From Clostridia bacterium (GTDB lineage Bacteria; Bacillota; Clostridia; RUG12999), in the NCBI GenBank assembly GCA_017396395.1, contig JAFQMF010000009.1:1-55626 (forward strand): a stretch of 55,626 nt of DNA. The letters are read 5' to 3'. The notes below the pieces were generated by a model that saw nothing but the letters and a program-made list of their open reading frames with translations, did not search any database and had not been told where the DNA came from. Shown here piece by piece: positions 19,276 through 27,659 of the stretch. The translations under genes were made by a program, and so were the position numbers. The first letter of the stretch is position 1. Each line of letters starts with the position of its first letter.

Positions 19276-20457
19276 ATGAAAAAAGGAAATTCCTTTTGGA
19301 AGGTAATATTTTCTGTTTTGGGTACAAGTCTTGTATGGGCAATTGTGTTTAACATTTTCATAACATCAAATTCCCTTATTTATAAGCTTCATAGGGCAAC
19401 AGAAATTGTTGATAAGCATTATATTTTTCAACATGATAAGGATTATACAGAGGATTTGACTATTGCGGCATATATAGCCTCTTTAGGTGATAAATATTCT
19501 GCATTTTATACAGAAGATTATTATACAAAGTTACAGGAAAGTATGGAAGGCGGATATTATGGAATTGGTATTACTATATATCCTGACCAGGAAAATAACC
19601 TGCTTGTTGTTAAAGAAGTGTCTGAAAACAGTCCTGCTAAAGAGGTTGGTATTCAAACAGGGGATATACTAAAAAAAGTTGGGGACATTGTTGTAAATTT
19701 TGATAATTATAATGATGCATTAGCTCTTATAAGAGGTAACGAAGGTACAAAGATAAGCATAACATTTGTTCGTGGAATTTCGGGAATTGATTATACTGTT
19801 GAAGTAGAACGAAAAAAAATAGTTACTCACACTGTAGATATGAAAGATTTGGGAGAGGGTATATGTTATATACATATAAAATCCTTTGATAATGAAACCC
19901 AAAAGGAATTTTATGACGCTCTTCAAAATTACGGTATTGAAAATATAAAATATTTTATTCTTGATTTGAGATACAATGGAGGCGGTACTTTTTATTCTAC
20001 AAAATCTATTGCAAATATGCTTTTGCCTAAATGTACAATCACCACCTTCGAATACAAAAACGGTTACAAGGATAGTATTAAAACTAACGGAAAACAAATA
20101 GTTAAAGCTCCAATGTGCGTTTTGGTAAACGGAAGCTCGGCAAGTGCTTCTGAGGTTTTAGCCAGTGCACTTAAGGATAATAAAAGAGCAATTATCATTG
20201 GTGAAAAAACATTTGGAAAAGCTATCGGTCAAACTACAATACCTTTTGAAAAAGAAAATGGGAAAACAGTAAGTGCTATATATCTTACTACATCAAGGTA
20301 TTTGACCCCTGGCGGTGATGATATTCACGGCAAAGGACTTCAGCCAGATATTAATGTTTTGCCTCTTAAAGAGTACGAGGGAATACAGGTTGAGCAGATA
20401 CCATTTGATAAAGATATTCAGCTTCAAAGAGCGATAAGTGAGGTAAAATCAAAATGA
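19276..20457 (+). CDS. S41-family C-terminal processing protease with PDZ domain
   Basis: 393 residues. A membrane-spanning signal anchor (about 9-31) is followed by a PDZ domain (about 95-185) and the S41 protease core. The serine-lysine dyad is recognisable: the SSASASE motif at 287-293 and K315 in GEKTFGKAIGQ. LDLRYNGGG and LTTSRYLTPGG are further family landmarks. It should cleave envelope or secreted substrates outside the membrane; CtpA/CtpB homologues act in sporulation signalling or stress. ATG at 19276 follows AGGGAGG with a rather long 11-base gap. It overlaps dtd by 4 bases (ATGA). Confidence 0.92.
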   Translation: MKKGNSFWKVIFSVLGTSLVWAIVFNIFITSNSLIYKLHRATEIVDKHYIFQHDKDYTEDLTIAAYIASLGDKYSAFYTEDYYTKLQESMEGGYYGIGITIYPDQENNLLVVKEVSENSPAKEVGIQTGDILKKVGDIVVNFDNYNDALALIRGNEGTKISITFVRGISGIDYTVEVERKKIVTHTVDMKDLGEGICYIHIKSFDNETQKEFYDALQNYGIENIKYFILDLRYNGGGTFYSTKSIANMLLPKCTITTFEYKNGYKDSIKTNGKQIVKAPMCVLVNGSSASASEVLASALKDNKRAIIIGEKTFGKAIGQTTIPFEKENGKTVSAIYLTTSRYLTPGGDDIHGKGLQPDINVLPLKEYEGIQVEQIPFDKDIQLQRAISEVKSK

Positions 20458-20918
20458 GAGTAGTAATTCAAAGAGTAAATAGTGCAAGTGTTTCCATTGA
20501 TGGTAAATTATACAGCAGTATTGAAAAAGGTATTCTTGCATTAATTGGGATTTCACCTGAGGATGATGAAAGTGTTCTTCGCACAGTTGCAGAAAAAATG
20601 CTATCTCTTCGTATATTTACCGACCAGGAGGATAAAATGAATTTATCCCTTAGCGATGTAGGAGGGAAGCTTCTTGCAGTATCGCAGTTTACTTTATATG
20701 CTGATTGCAGAAAAGGCCGCAGACCAAGCTTTACGGATGCTGCAGGAGGAGAAATTGCCGAAAAATTATATAATAGGTTTATTGAAATTTGCGAAGAAAT
20801 TTTAGGACAAAAGCCAATGACAGGTGAATTTGGTGCTGATATGAAGATATCTCTGGAAAATGATGGTCCAGTTACTATTATACTTGATTCTAAAGATTTG
20901 AACATAAAAAAAGTATAA
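20454..20918 (+). CDS. dtd: D-aminoacyl-tRNA deacylase
   Basis: 154 residues. DTD hydrolyses D-aminoacyl-tRNAs, and glycine mischarged on tRNA-Ala, protecting translation. Both active-site signatures are present: SQFTLYAD in the middle and NDGPVTIILDS near the end, corresponding to the cross-dimer Gly-cisPro motif. The ATG overlaps the protease stop by 4 bases and has GAGGT upstream, so the two genes are translationally coupled. No relA/spoT gene, the usual Firmicute neighbour, is seen. Confidence 0.96.
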   Translation: MRVVIQRVNSASVSIDGKLYSSIEKGILALIGISPEDDESVLRTVAEKMLSLRIFTDQEDKMNLSLSDVGGKLLAVSQFTLYADCRKGRRPSFTDAAGGEIAEKLYNRFIEICEEILGQKPMTGEFGADMKISLENDGPVTIILDSKDLNIKKV

Positions 20919-20935
20919 AAAATGACAGTAAGCTA

Positions 20936-20964
20936 TTGATTTTTAGCTTTAGTTATGTTATAAA
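20936..20964 (+). promoter_or_regulatory. Promoter of pgi
   Basis: TTGATT (20936-20941), a 17-bp spacer and TATAAA (20959-20964) preceded by TGT (extended -10). The transcript would start near 20971, about 27 bases before the pgi ATG. Confidence 0.75.
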
Positions 20965-20997
20965 ATAAAGGTTAATATATAAAAAGGGGAGATTATA

Positions 20998-22332
20998 ATG
21001 CTTAAAATTGATTATTCAAGAGCAGTTTGTGAAGCAGAAGTGGAAAAAATGTGGCCAATGGTAGAAGTTGCTCATAAAACACTTCACGAAAAGACAGGTG
21101 AAGGCAGTGACTTTTTAGGATGGGTTGATTTGCCACTTAATTATGATAAAGAGGAATATGCCAGAATTAAAAAGGCAGCTGAAAAAATTCAATCTGATTC
21201 TGAGGTTCTTGTTGTTGTAGGTATTGGTGGTTCTTATTTAGGTGCAAGAGCAGCTATTGAAGCTATGACAAACGAATTTTCTGCTATGATGACAAAAGAA
21301 GAAAGAAAGTATCCTCAGATTGTTTATGCGGGACATTCAATAAGTGCCAGTTATTTAAATCATTTAATTGCATTTTTAAAGAACAGAGATTTTTCAGTTA
21401 ATGTTATTTCAAAATCAGGTACAACTACTGAGCCTGCTATCGCATTTAGAGTACTTAAAGATATCCTTGAGGAAAAGTACGGAAAAGAAGGTGCAAAGGG
21501 AAGAATTTACGCTACTACCGATGCGAAAAAGGGTGCACTTAAAACTGTTGCTGACCAGGAAGGCTATGAGACATTTGTAGTACCGGATGATGTTGGCGGA
21601 CGATACAGTATATATACTGCAGTAGGGCTTCTTCCGATAGCTGCTGCAGGTATTGATACAGACGCTATGATTAAAGGTACACAGGATGCACATAAGGATT
21701 TTGCACTTCCTACAAAGGATAATGCTTGTTATACTTATGCGGCTGTTAGAAATTGTCTTTATAATAAAGGTAAGACTACCGAAATACTGGTTGACTATGA
21801 ACCTAAAATGCATTATTTTGCAGAATGGTTCAAACAGCTTTATGGCGAAAGTGAAGGAAAAGATAATAAGGGTATTTTCCCTGCAAGTGCAGATTTTTCA
21901 ACAGACCTTCATTCTATGGGACAGTATATTCAGCAGGGACTTAGAAACCTTTTTGAAACTGTAATTCATTTTGAAAATGTAGAAGATGATGTGGTAATTG
22001 AATCTGCAGAGAACAATCTTGATGGACTTAATTTCCTTGCTGGAAAGAAAGTAAGCTATGTAAATGATAAGGCATATGAAGGAACACTTCTGGCACATAC
22101 TGACGGCGGAGTGCCCAATATTATTTTAAACGTTCCTCAGCTTGATGCATACAACTTTGGATATATGATTTATTTCTTTGAAAAGGCTTGCGGAATAAGC
22201 GGTTATATTTTAGGAGTAAATCCCTTTAATCAGCCAGGCGTTGAAGCATACAAAAAAAATATGTTTGGTCTTCTTGGAAAACCAGGATATGAGGATTTAA
22301 AAGAAGAGCTTGAAAAGAGACTTTCAAAGTAA
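20998..22332 (+). CDS. pgi: Glucose-6-phosphate isomerase
   Basis: 444 residues, the short Gram-positive form. It interconverts glucose-6-P and fructose-6-P in glycolysis and connects to the glycogen genes further along the window. Visible signatures are [32 protein letters not shown] (phosphate-binding SxSGTT) and [17 protein letters not shown] follows AAGGGGAG. The gene has its own promoter and is not in an obvious operon. Confidence 0.97.
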   Translation: MLKIDYSRAVCEAEVEKMWPMVEVAHKTLHEKTGEGSDFLGWVDLPLNYDKEEYARIKKAAEKIQSDSEVLVVVGIGGSYLGARAAIEAMTNEFSAMMTKEERKYPQIVYAGHSISASYLNHLIAFLKNRDFSVNVISKSGTTTEPAIAFRVLKDILEEKYGKEGAKGRIYATTDAKKGALKTVADQEGYETFVVPDDVGGRYSIYTAVGLLPIAAAGIDTDAMIKGTQDAHKDFALPTKDNACYTYAAVRNCLYNKGKTTEILVDYEPKMHYFAEWFKQLYGESEGKDNKGIFPASADFSTDLHSMGQYIQQGLRNLFETVIHFENVEDDVVIESAENNLDGLNFLAGKKVSYVNDKAYEGTLLAHTDGGVPNIILNVPQLDAYNFGYMIYFFEKACGISGYILGVNPFNQPGVEAYKKNMFGLLGKPGYEDLKEELEKRLSK

Positions 22333-22371
22333 TTTTTTTGGAAAAATTTTGAGTTTTTAATAAAAATGTAC

Positions 22372-22400
22372 TTGATATTTCTTTTAAAATATGCTATACT
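22372..22400 (+). promoter_or_regulatory. Strong promoter of the small P-loop gene
   Basis: TTGATA (22372-22377), a 17-bp spacer and TATACT (22395-22400) with TGC in front (extended -10). It gives an untranslated leader of about 70 bases starting near 22407. Confidence 0.8.
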
Positions 22401-22407
22401 TATATTG

Positions 22408-22457
22408 AAAGCAATAATTTATTGTTTATGCTTTTAATATAAGGTGCTTAAAAGCAC
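22408..22457 (+). promoter_or_regulatory. Leader with mutually exclusive hairpins before the P-loop gene
   Basis: AAAGCA (22408-22413) can pair with TGCTTT (from 22429), and GTGCTT (22444-22449) with AAGCAC (22452-22457). Alternatively TGCTTTT (22429-22435) can pair with AAAAGCA (22450-22456). The last hairpin ends just before the ribosome binding site AATGGAG. There is no T run, so any control would be at translation or stability. Structure inferred by eye. Confidence 0.4.
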
Positions 22458-22475
22458 AGAGAATGGAGTGTTTTT

Positions 22476-22856
22476 ATGTTAAAACTCATTATAGGCAAAA
22501 AGGGCACAGGTAAAACAAAACAGCTTATTGATGGAATTAATCAGGCAGTAGAAACCGAAAAAGGTCATATTGCTTTTATCAATAACGGAACTCGTCATGT
22601 GTTTGATTTAAGTTCTAAAGTAAGACTTATTGATACTTCTGAATATTCAATCAGAAAATATAATACATTTTATGGATTCCTTTGCGGTGTTATGGCTCAG
22701 GACTATGATTTAAGCAATATTTTTGTTGATGGTATCAACAAGATTATTACTGAAGATGATATTTTAAAATGTGAAGAGCTTTTTGAAAATCTTGATGCTA
22801 TTTCTGCAAAGCACGGTGTTAACATTATTGTTACTGTAAGTATTGATGTTAATTAA
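22476..22856 (+). CDS. Minimal P-loop NTPase-like protein of unknown function
   Basis: 126 residues. Residues 7-14 (GKKGTGKT) are a clear Walker A, and D85 at the end of the hydrophobic strand NIFVDG is a Walker B candidate. A further strand ends in a polar residue (NIIVTVS, about 116-122), as in a sensor-1 strand. That is a bare ASCE-type core with no lid, arginine finger or DNA-binding addition. I do not recognise the family and assign no function. ATG follows AATGGAG. It has its own strong promoter, a structured leader and a terminator, so it is a single-gene unit between pgi and thrC. It could be a conserved clostridial orphan ATPase. Confidence 0.75.
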   Translation: MLKLIIGKKGTGKTKQLIDGINQAVETEKGHIAFINNGTRHVFDLSSKVRLIDTSEYSIRKYNTFYGFLCGVMAQDYDLSNIFVDGINKIITEDDILKCEELFENLDAISAKHGVNIIVTVSIDVN

Positions 22857-22906
22857 GCACCTGAATATATGAAAAAGTATTTATAATTTTTTAAATTTAA
22901 TGCACT

Positions 22907-22944
22907 TTAAAACGCACGAATTTATTTGTGCGTTTTAAGTTTTT
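22907..22944 (+). terminator. Intrinsic terminator between the P-loop gene and thrC
   Basis: TTAAAACGCACGAA (22907-22920) pairs with TTTGTGCGTTTTAA (22925-22938), 14 bp with one G-U, TTTA loop, followed by GTTTTT. It lies only 25 bases before the thrC ATG, leaving no room for a promoter after it, so it may act as an attenuator for thrC. Confidence 0.8.
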
Positions 22945-22969
22945 AAGGCTATAAACGGAGGAAATTTTT

Positions 22970-24469
22970 ATGTTATATCAAAGTACAAGAAATTCAGTAG
23001 ATAAAATCACGTCAGCAAATGCAATAGTTAAAGGCATATCAAACGACGGTGGTCTGTTTGTACCTGAAAAAATGCCGCAGGTTTCTCTTGAAGAAATTAA
23101 ACAGCTTTCTGATATGTCATACAGAGAAAGAGCAAAGAAAATTATTGGTCTTTTTCTTACGGATTTTACAGCAGAGGATATTGATTATTGTGTGGATAAT
23201 GCATACACTGCTAAAAAATTTGAAACAGATGATATTGCACCTGTGCATTTTTTAAATGATACTACAAATATTCTTGAACTTTGGCATGGTCCGACTTGTG
23301 CCTTTAAGGATATGGCACTCCAGATTTTACCCTATTTTATGACCACATCAATTAAAAAGTGTAATATTGATAAAAAGGTTGTAATTCTTGTTGCAACCTC
23401 AGGAGATACAGGTAAAGCGGCTTTAGAAGGTTTTGCAGATGTTGAAGGTACAGGTATTATTGTATTTTTCCCTGAAGATGGTGTAAGCAATATTCAAAAG
23501 CTTCAAATGCTTACACAGGAGGGAGAAAATGTTGGTGTTGCTTCTGTATTTGGTAACTTTGATGATGCACAGACAGGAGTTAAAAAGATTTTTGGTGATA
23601 AAGAGTATAATAAGATTTTAGAAGAAAATAATATTATGCTTTCTTCTGCTAACTCCATTAACTGGGGCAGACTTTTACCACAAATAGTTTACTATTTCTC
23701 TGCATATGCAGATATGGTAAAAGCGGGTAAAATTTCAAATGGAGATAAAATTAATGTATGCGTTCCTACAGGGAACTTTGGAAATATTTTAGCTGGATAT
23801 TATGCTAAAAATATGGGTCTTCCCGTACATAAATTTATTTGTGCATCAAACTGCAACAATGTACTTACTGATTTTATAAATACTGGTGTTTATAATAAAA
23901 ACCGTCAGTTTAATACAACAATTTCACCTTCAATGGACATTTTAATTTCCAGTAACTTAGAGCGTCTTTTATATGATGTTACTAAGGATGAAACAGCTGT
24001 TGAAGGTTGGATGAAAAAATTGTTTACACAAGGTGAATATGAAGTGGACAATGCTACTAAAGAAGTTATTAAAAATAATTTCTTTGGAGGATATTGTGAT
24101 GATGCTTCAACTAAAGAAACTATTGGTAAGGTTTGGAACGAAAATAAGTATCTTATGGATACTCATACCGCTGTTGCCTATAATGTATATATGCAGTATG
24201 TTGAAAAAACAGGGGATAAAACACCTACTGTTATTGCGTCAACAGCAAGTCCATACAAGTTTAACGAGGCGGTTTTGAGTGCACTTTCACCTGAAACTTC
24301 CTTTGACGGAATTGATGTATTTGAGCTTGTAGATATGCTGAATGTTAAGACAGGTCTTAAAGTTCCGGCATCTTTAGCTGAGCTTAAAGAAAAGAAGGTT
24401 CGTTTTGATTATAAGTGTGAAAAAGAAGATATGTCAAAGCTTGTTAGTCAAATTCTTAAAATAAAATAA
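22970..24469 (+). CDS. thrC: Threonine synthase
   Basis: 499 residues, the long ThrC form. The PLP enzyme converts O-phosphohomoserine to threonine. The PLP lysine is K113 in GPTCAFKDMALQ. ATSGDTGKAALEGF binds the cofactor phosphate, and the N-terminal YQSTRNSV...ISNDGGLFVPE stretch is typical. ATG follows ACGGAGGAAA. It stands alone, and hom and thrB are not in the window. Expression depends on transcription passing the hairpin at 22907-22944 or on a promoter I could not identify (a lone TATAAT at 22882-22887 has no -35 partner). Confidence 0.97.
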   Translation: MLYQSTRNSVDKITSANAIVKGISNDGGLFVPEKMPQVSLEEIKQLSDMSYRERAKKIIGLFLTDFTAEDIDYCVDNAYTAKKFETDDIAPVHFLNDTTNILELWHGPTCAFKDMALQILPYFMTTSIKKCNIDKKVVILVATSGDTGKAALEGFADVEGTGIIVFFPEDGVSNIQKLQMLTQEGENVGVASVFGNFDDAQTGVKKIFGDKEYNKILEENNIMLSSANSINWGRLLPQIVYYFSAYADMVKAGKISNGDKINVCVPTGNFGNILAGYYAKNMGLPVHKFICASNCNNVLTDFINTGVYNKNRQFNTTISPSMDILISSNLERLLYDVTKDETAVEGWMKKLFTQGEYEVDNATKEVIKNNFFGGYCDDASTKETIGKVWNENKYLMDTHTAVAYNVYMQYVEKTGDKTPTVIASTASPYKFNEAVLSALSPETSFDGIDVFELVDMLNVKTGLKVPASLAELKEKKVRFDYKCEKEDMSKLVSQILKIK

Positions 24470-24473
24470 TTTT

Positions 24474-24509
24474 AAATGACCTGTCTGAAAAACAGACAGG
24501 TCATTTTTT
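24474..24509 (+). terminator. Intrinsic terminator of thrC
   Basis: AAATGACCTGTCTG (24474-24487) pairs perfectly with CAGACAGGTCATTT (24493-24506), 5-base A loop, followed by a T run. It also faces the end of the minus-strand DUF1540 gene 15 bases on. Confidence 0.92.
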
Positions 24510-24524
24510 GAAAAGGCGAGCAAT

Positions 24525-24686
24525 TTATTTTAGCTCAAAAGTATGACAACAGGTTTCGCCCTCGGTTACAGCAGTTTTGCAGTTTATACAAATACTTTTT
24601 GCGTCACATTTACCCTGATAGTTGTGAACGCAGTTTTTAACTGTACAATCAACGCCGTGTAAACAATCTTTGTGTTCTTTTTCCAT
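24525..24686 (-). CDS. DUF1540-like small cysteine-rich protein
   Basis: 53 residues (starts MEKEHKDCLHGVDCTVKNC, ends CCHTFELK) with eight cysteines in the spacing expected of DUF1540 domains, which probably bind a metal ion; their role is not established. The start ATG at 24686 lies 8 bases after GGGAG on the minus strand. It is convergent with thrC and divergent from the phosphoesterase. An inverted repeat at 24711-24730 sits in its upstream region. Too short for most automatic gene finders, but the frame, ribosome binding site and Cys pattern agree. Confidence 0.8.
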   Translation of the reverse strand: MEKEHKDCLHGVDCTVKNCVHNYQGKCDAKSICINCKTAVTEGETCCHTFELK

Positions 24687-24710
24687 TTTAAGACTCCCTT
24701 AAATTTTTTA

Positions 24711-24730
24711 GCAAATATAATTTTATTTGC
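24711..24730. promoter_or_regulatory. Operator-like inverted repeat between the DUF1540 and phosphoesterase genes
   Basis: GCAAATA (24711-24717) and TATTTGC (24724-24730) form a 7-bp perfect inverted repeat with a 6-bp spacer, 25 bp upstream of the DUF1540 start. No well-spaced promoter could be fixed in this AT-rich divergent region. Candidate protein-binding site only. Confidence 0.3.
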
Positions 24731-24791
24731 AAATTTAGTATAACCAAAATTAATAAAATAATGTGTGATTTTTTAAAGAAAGGAGAAGCTT

Positions 24792-25517
24792 ATGGGTATT
24801 TATGCATTATCTGATTTGCATCTTTATAAAAGTATAAAAGATAAACCTATGGATATTTTTGGGCCCGAATGGGACAATCATATGAGCAAACTTGAAAATG
24901 GCTGTAAAATTTTAACAGATGAAGATACTCTGTTAATTCCTGGTGATATTTCCTGGGCGATGTATTTAAAAGAAGCTTATGAGGATTTGAAATTTATAAA
25001 TGAACTTCCTGGTAAAAAAATTATAAGTAAAGGAAATCATGATTACTGGTGGGAATCACACAAGAAACTCAAAAGTTTTATTGAAGAAAATAATTTTAAT
25101 ACAATTTCTTTTTTGCATAATAATTATTTTCCCGTTAATGATATAGCTGTATGCGGAAATAAAGGATATACTTATAACTCTATGGGATATGTTGAAAATC
25201 CCACTGAAAGTGCAGCACATGATAAACTTTTATATGAACGTGAAATATCACGTATGGAGCTTTCTCTAAGTATGGCTGGAAAAGATGGGTTTAATAGAAA
25301 AATTTTTCAGACTCATTTTCCGCCATTTGAGTCGGGCAGATTACCAAGTGAAAGAATACAGGAAATTTTCGAAAAGTATCAGGTTGAAATCTGTATTTAC
25401 GGGCATTTACATTCCGGCTCACGAAAAAATATTTTTGAAGGAAAGTTTGGGTGTACTGAATATGTTTTTGTCTCCTGTGAACATTTAGACTTTACACCAA
25501 AACTTATAATTAAGTAA
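24792..25517 (+). CDS. Calcineurin-like metallophosphoesterase
   Basis: 241 residues with all metal-binding blocks in order: ALSDLHL (5-11), IPGDISW, SKGNHDYWW, FQTHFPP and IYGHLHSGS. A dinuclear-metal phosphohydrolase, cytoplasmic, substrate not predictable. ATG follows AAAGGAGAAGC. It is separated from rnr by one base, and the two form a small operon, so a nucleotide or RNA-related substrate is conceivable but unproven. Confidence 0.9.
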   Translation: MGIYALSDLHLYKSIKDKPMDIFGPEWDNHMSKLENGCKILTDEDTLLIPGDISWAMYLKEAYEDLKFINELPGKKIISKGNHDYWWESHKKLKSFIEENNFNTISFLHNNYFPVNDIAVCGNKGYTYNSMGYVENPTESAAHDKLLYEREISRMELSLSMAGKDGFNRKIFQTHFPPFESGRLPSERIQEIFEKYQVEICIYGHLHSGSRKNIFEGKFGCTEYVFVSCEHLDFTPKLIIK

Positions 25518-25518
25518 T

Positions 25519-27627
25519 ATGGACAGAAAAGAAAAAATAATAGGATTTATAAATTCGGAAAAGTATATTCCCATGAAAGAGGAGGAGCTTGCTGTTTTAT
25601 TATCAGTACCCAAACAGGACAGACCACAATTTAGCGGGATTATACGCGAACTTTTAAATGAAGGATTAATTTATAAGGCAAAGCACGGAAACATACACTC
25701 AGGTGAAAAATCAGGACTTATAAAGGGACAATTCACTTGTACCTCAAAAGGATTTGGATTTGTATTGAGAGATGGAGAAGAGGATATCTTTATTCCTAAA
25801 AATGCATGCAGAGGTGCTATGCATTACGATACTGTTCTTGCAAAAATAACTATTAAAGCACAGGAAGATAGAAGATGCGAAGGGGAGATAGTTCGTATTC
25901 TTTCCCGTAATACAACACACGTTGTTGGAACATTAAAACGTGTTCACAGAAGGTTTTTGGTAATTCCTGATAACGAAAAATTATGGCATTATATTGATAT
26001 TCCAAAAGGAAATGTAAAAGGTGGACAAAAGGGACAAAAAGTTTATGTTAAAATAACAAAATATCCTTCCGATAAATCATCTCCTGAAGGAAAAGTAGAA
26101 GAAATACTTGGTTGGCCTCAGGATAATGATATAGCAATAAAATCTGTAATTTATTCTTATGGTTTATCACAGGAGTTTAACGATTCTGTAAAAAAAGAGC
26201 TTGAATATATTCCTGTCAGTGTTACAGAGGATATGATTAAAGATAGACAGGATAAAAGAGGAGATATTGTTATTACTATTGATGGTGAAGATGCAAAAGA
26301 CCTTGATGATGCTGTTTCAGTCAAAATTCTTGATAACGGCAACTATCTTTTGTCTGTGCATATAGCAGATGTTTCTGAATATGTAAGACAGGGGACAAGC
26401 CTTGATGATGAAGCTTTCAAAAGGGGTACAAGTGTATATCTGCCGGGAACAGTAATACCTATGCTCCCACCAAAACTATCAAATGGAATTTGTAGTTTGA
26501 ATGAAGGGGTTTCAAGACTTACTCTGTCTGTAGATATGGAATTTGACAGTAAAGGAAATCTTATAAATCACGATATTTATAAAAGTGTAATTTGTTCTTC
26601 TAAGAGAATGACTTATACTGATGTTAAAAAAATAATTGATAAAGATAAACAGACCATAAATAAATATAATGATTTATCTTCTTTAATTTGGAATATGCAC
26701 ACTTTGGCCCAAATATTGAATCGTAAAAGAAAAAGTGAGGGATATATTGATTTTAATTTTCCTGAAGCAAAAGTGATTTTTGATGATGATATGAATGTTG
26801 CAGGTGTGGCATTAGCTGAAATAAATGAAGCAAATAATCTTATTGAAGAATTTATGCTGGCTGCAAACAGCTGTGTTGCCGAACATTTTTTCTGGCTTAA
26901 TGCACCATTTGTTTATAGGGTACACGAAACACCTGATAACGAAAAAATAACTAATTTAAAAAAACTTCTTTCTGCCTTTAATATTATTCTTAAAGGCAGG
27001 ACTGAGGATATTAAACCTAAGGCACTTTCAGATATGCTGGAAAAGGTTAAAGATGAGCCTTATGGTGAGATAATTCAGGAGGCAGCACTTCGTGCTATGA
27101 AAAAGGCAAAATACCACACCTATTGCGGAGGCCACTTTGGTCTTTCTGTAAAATATTATTGTCATTTTACATCTCCAATAAGAAGATATCCTGATTTGCT
27201 CATTCATAGAATAATAAAGAGATATCTTGATAAAGGCACTTTGCCAGAAAATGATATTGCATTTTTAACTGATTACACTGAAAAAAGCGCCGTACAAAGC
27301 AGTAATAAAGAAATTAATGCTCAGGAAGCAGAGCGTACTGCAGTAAAAATTAAAATTGCACAGTATATGGAAGGTTATCTTGGCCACATTTTTGAAGGAA
27401 AAGTATGTTCAGTTACAGGATTTGGTTTATTTGTGCGACTGCCTAATATGGTAGAGGGGCTTATTTCCATGAATAATTTAAATGATGATTACTATGAGTT
27501 TCACAGTGAAAGAATGTATTTAAAAGGTACTCATACAGGTAAAGAATATCATATAGGGGATAATATAAGGGTTGTCTTATCCTCTGTAAATACCATTACA
27601 GGCGAGATTGATTTTACTTTAGAATAA
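25519..27627 (+). CDS. rnr: Ribonuclease R
   Basis: 702 residues: an N-terminal winged-helix and cold-shock/OB region (about 1-200, including GKGFGFVLRD-like CTSKGFGFV), the RNB catalytic domain (about 245-570) with the four-Asp motif DGEDAKDLDDAVS, and a C-terminal S1 domain (about 620-702, GKVCSVTGFGLFVRLPN). It degrades structured RNA 3' to 5', acting in mRNA and rRNA decay. It lacks the long basic C-tail of some homologues. ATG at 25519 one base after the phosphoesterase stop. The usual partner smpB is not present here. Confidence 0.96.
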   Translation: MDRKEKIIGFINSEKYIPMKEEELAVLLSVPKQDRPQFSGIIRELLNEGLIYKAKHGNIHSGEKSGLIKGQFTCTSKGFGFVLRDGEEDIFIPKNACRGAMHYDTVLAKITIKAQEDRRCEGEIVRILSRNTTHVVGTLKRVHRRFLVIPDNEKLWHYIDIPKGNVKGGQKGQKVYVKITKYPSDKSSPEGKVEEILGWPQDNDIAIKSVIYSYGLSQEFNDSVKKELEYIPVSVTEDMIKDRQDKRGDIVITIDGEDAKDLDDAVSVKILDNGNYLLSVHIADVSEYVRQGTSLDDEAFKRGTSVYLPGTVIPMLPPKLSNGICSLNEGVSRLTLSVDMEFDSKGNLINHDIYKSVICSSKRMTYTDVKKIIDKDKQTINKYNDLSSLIWNMHTLAQILNRKRKSEGYIDFNFPEAKVIFDDDMNVAGVALAEINEANNLIEEFMLAANSCVAEHFFWLNAPFVYRVHETPDNEKITNLKKLLSAFNIILKGRTEDIKPKALSDMLEKVKDEPYGEIIQEAALRAMKKAKYHTYCGGHFGLSVKYYCHFTSPIRRYPDLLIHRIIKRYLDKGTLPENDIAFLTDYTEKSAVQSSNKEINAQEAERTAVKIKIAQYMEGYLGHIFEGKVCSVTGFGLFVRLPNMVEGLISMNNLNDDYYEFHSERMYLKGTHTGKEYHIGDNIRVVLSSVNTITGEIDFTLE

Positions 27628-27659
27628 AAATATGCAAGGATTTCTCCTTGCATATTTTT
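27626..27659. terminator. Bidirectional terminator between rnr and mgtE
   Basis: A 15-bp perfect stem (27626-27640 with 27645-27659; core TATGCAAGGA/TCCTTGCATA) with a TTTC loop, flanked by A5 on the left and T5 on the right. It can stop transcription arriving from either side and overlaps the last mgtE codon. Confidence 0.9.

Noticed and set aside
22857..22969. T-box or threonine leader upstream of thrC
   Set aside because: No T-box sequence (TGGNACCGCG type) and no Thr-rich leader peptide; only a simple terminator hairpin is present.
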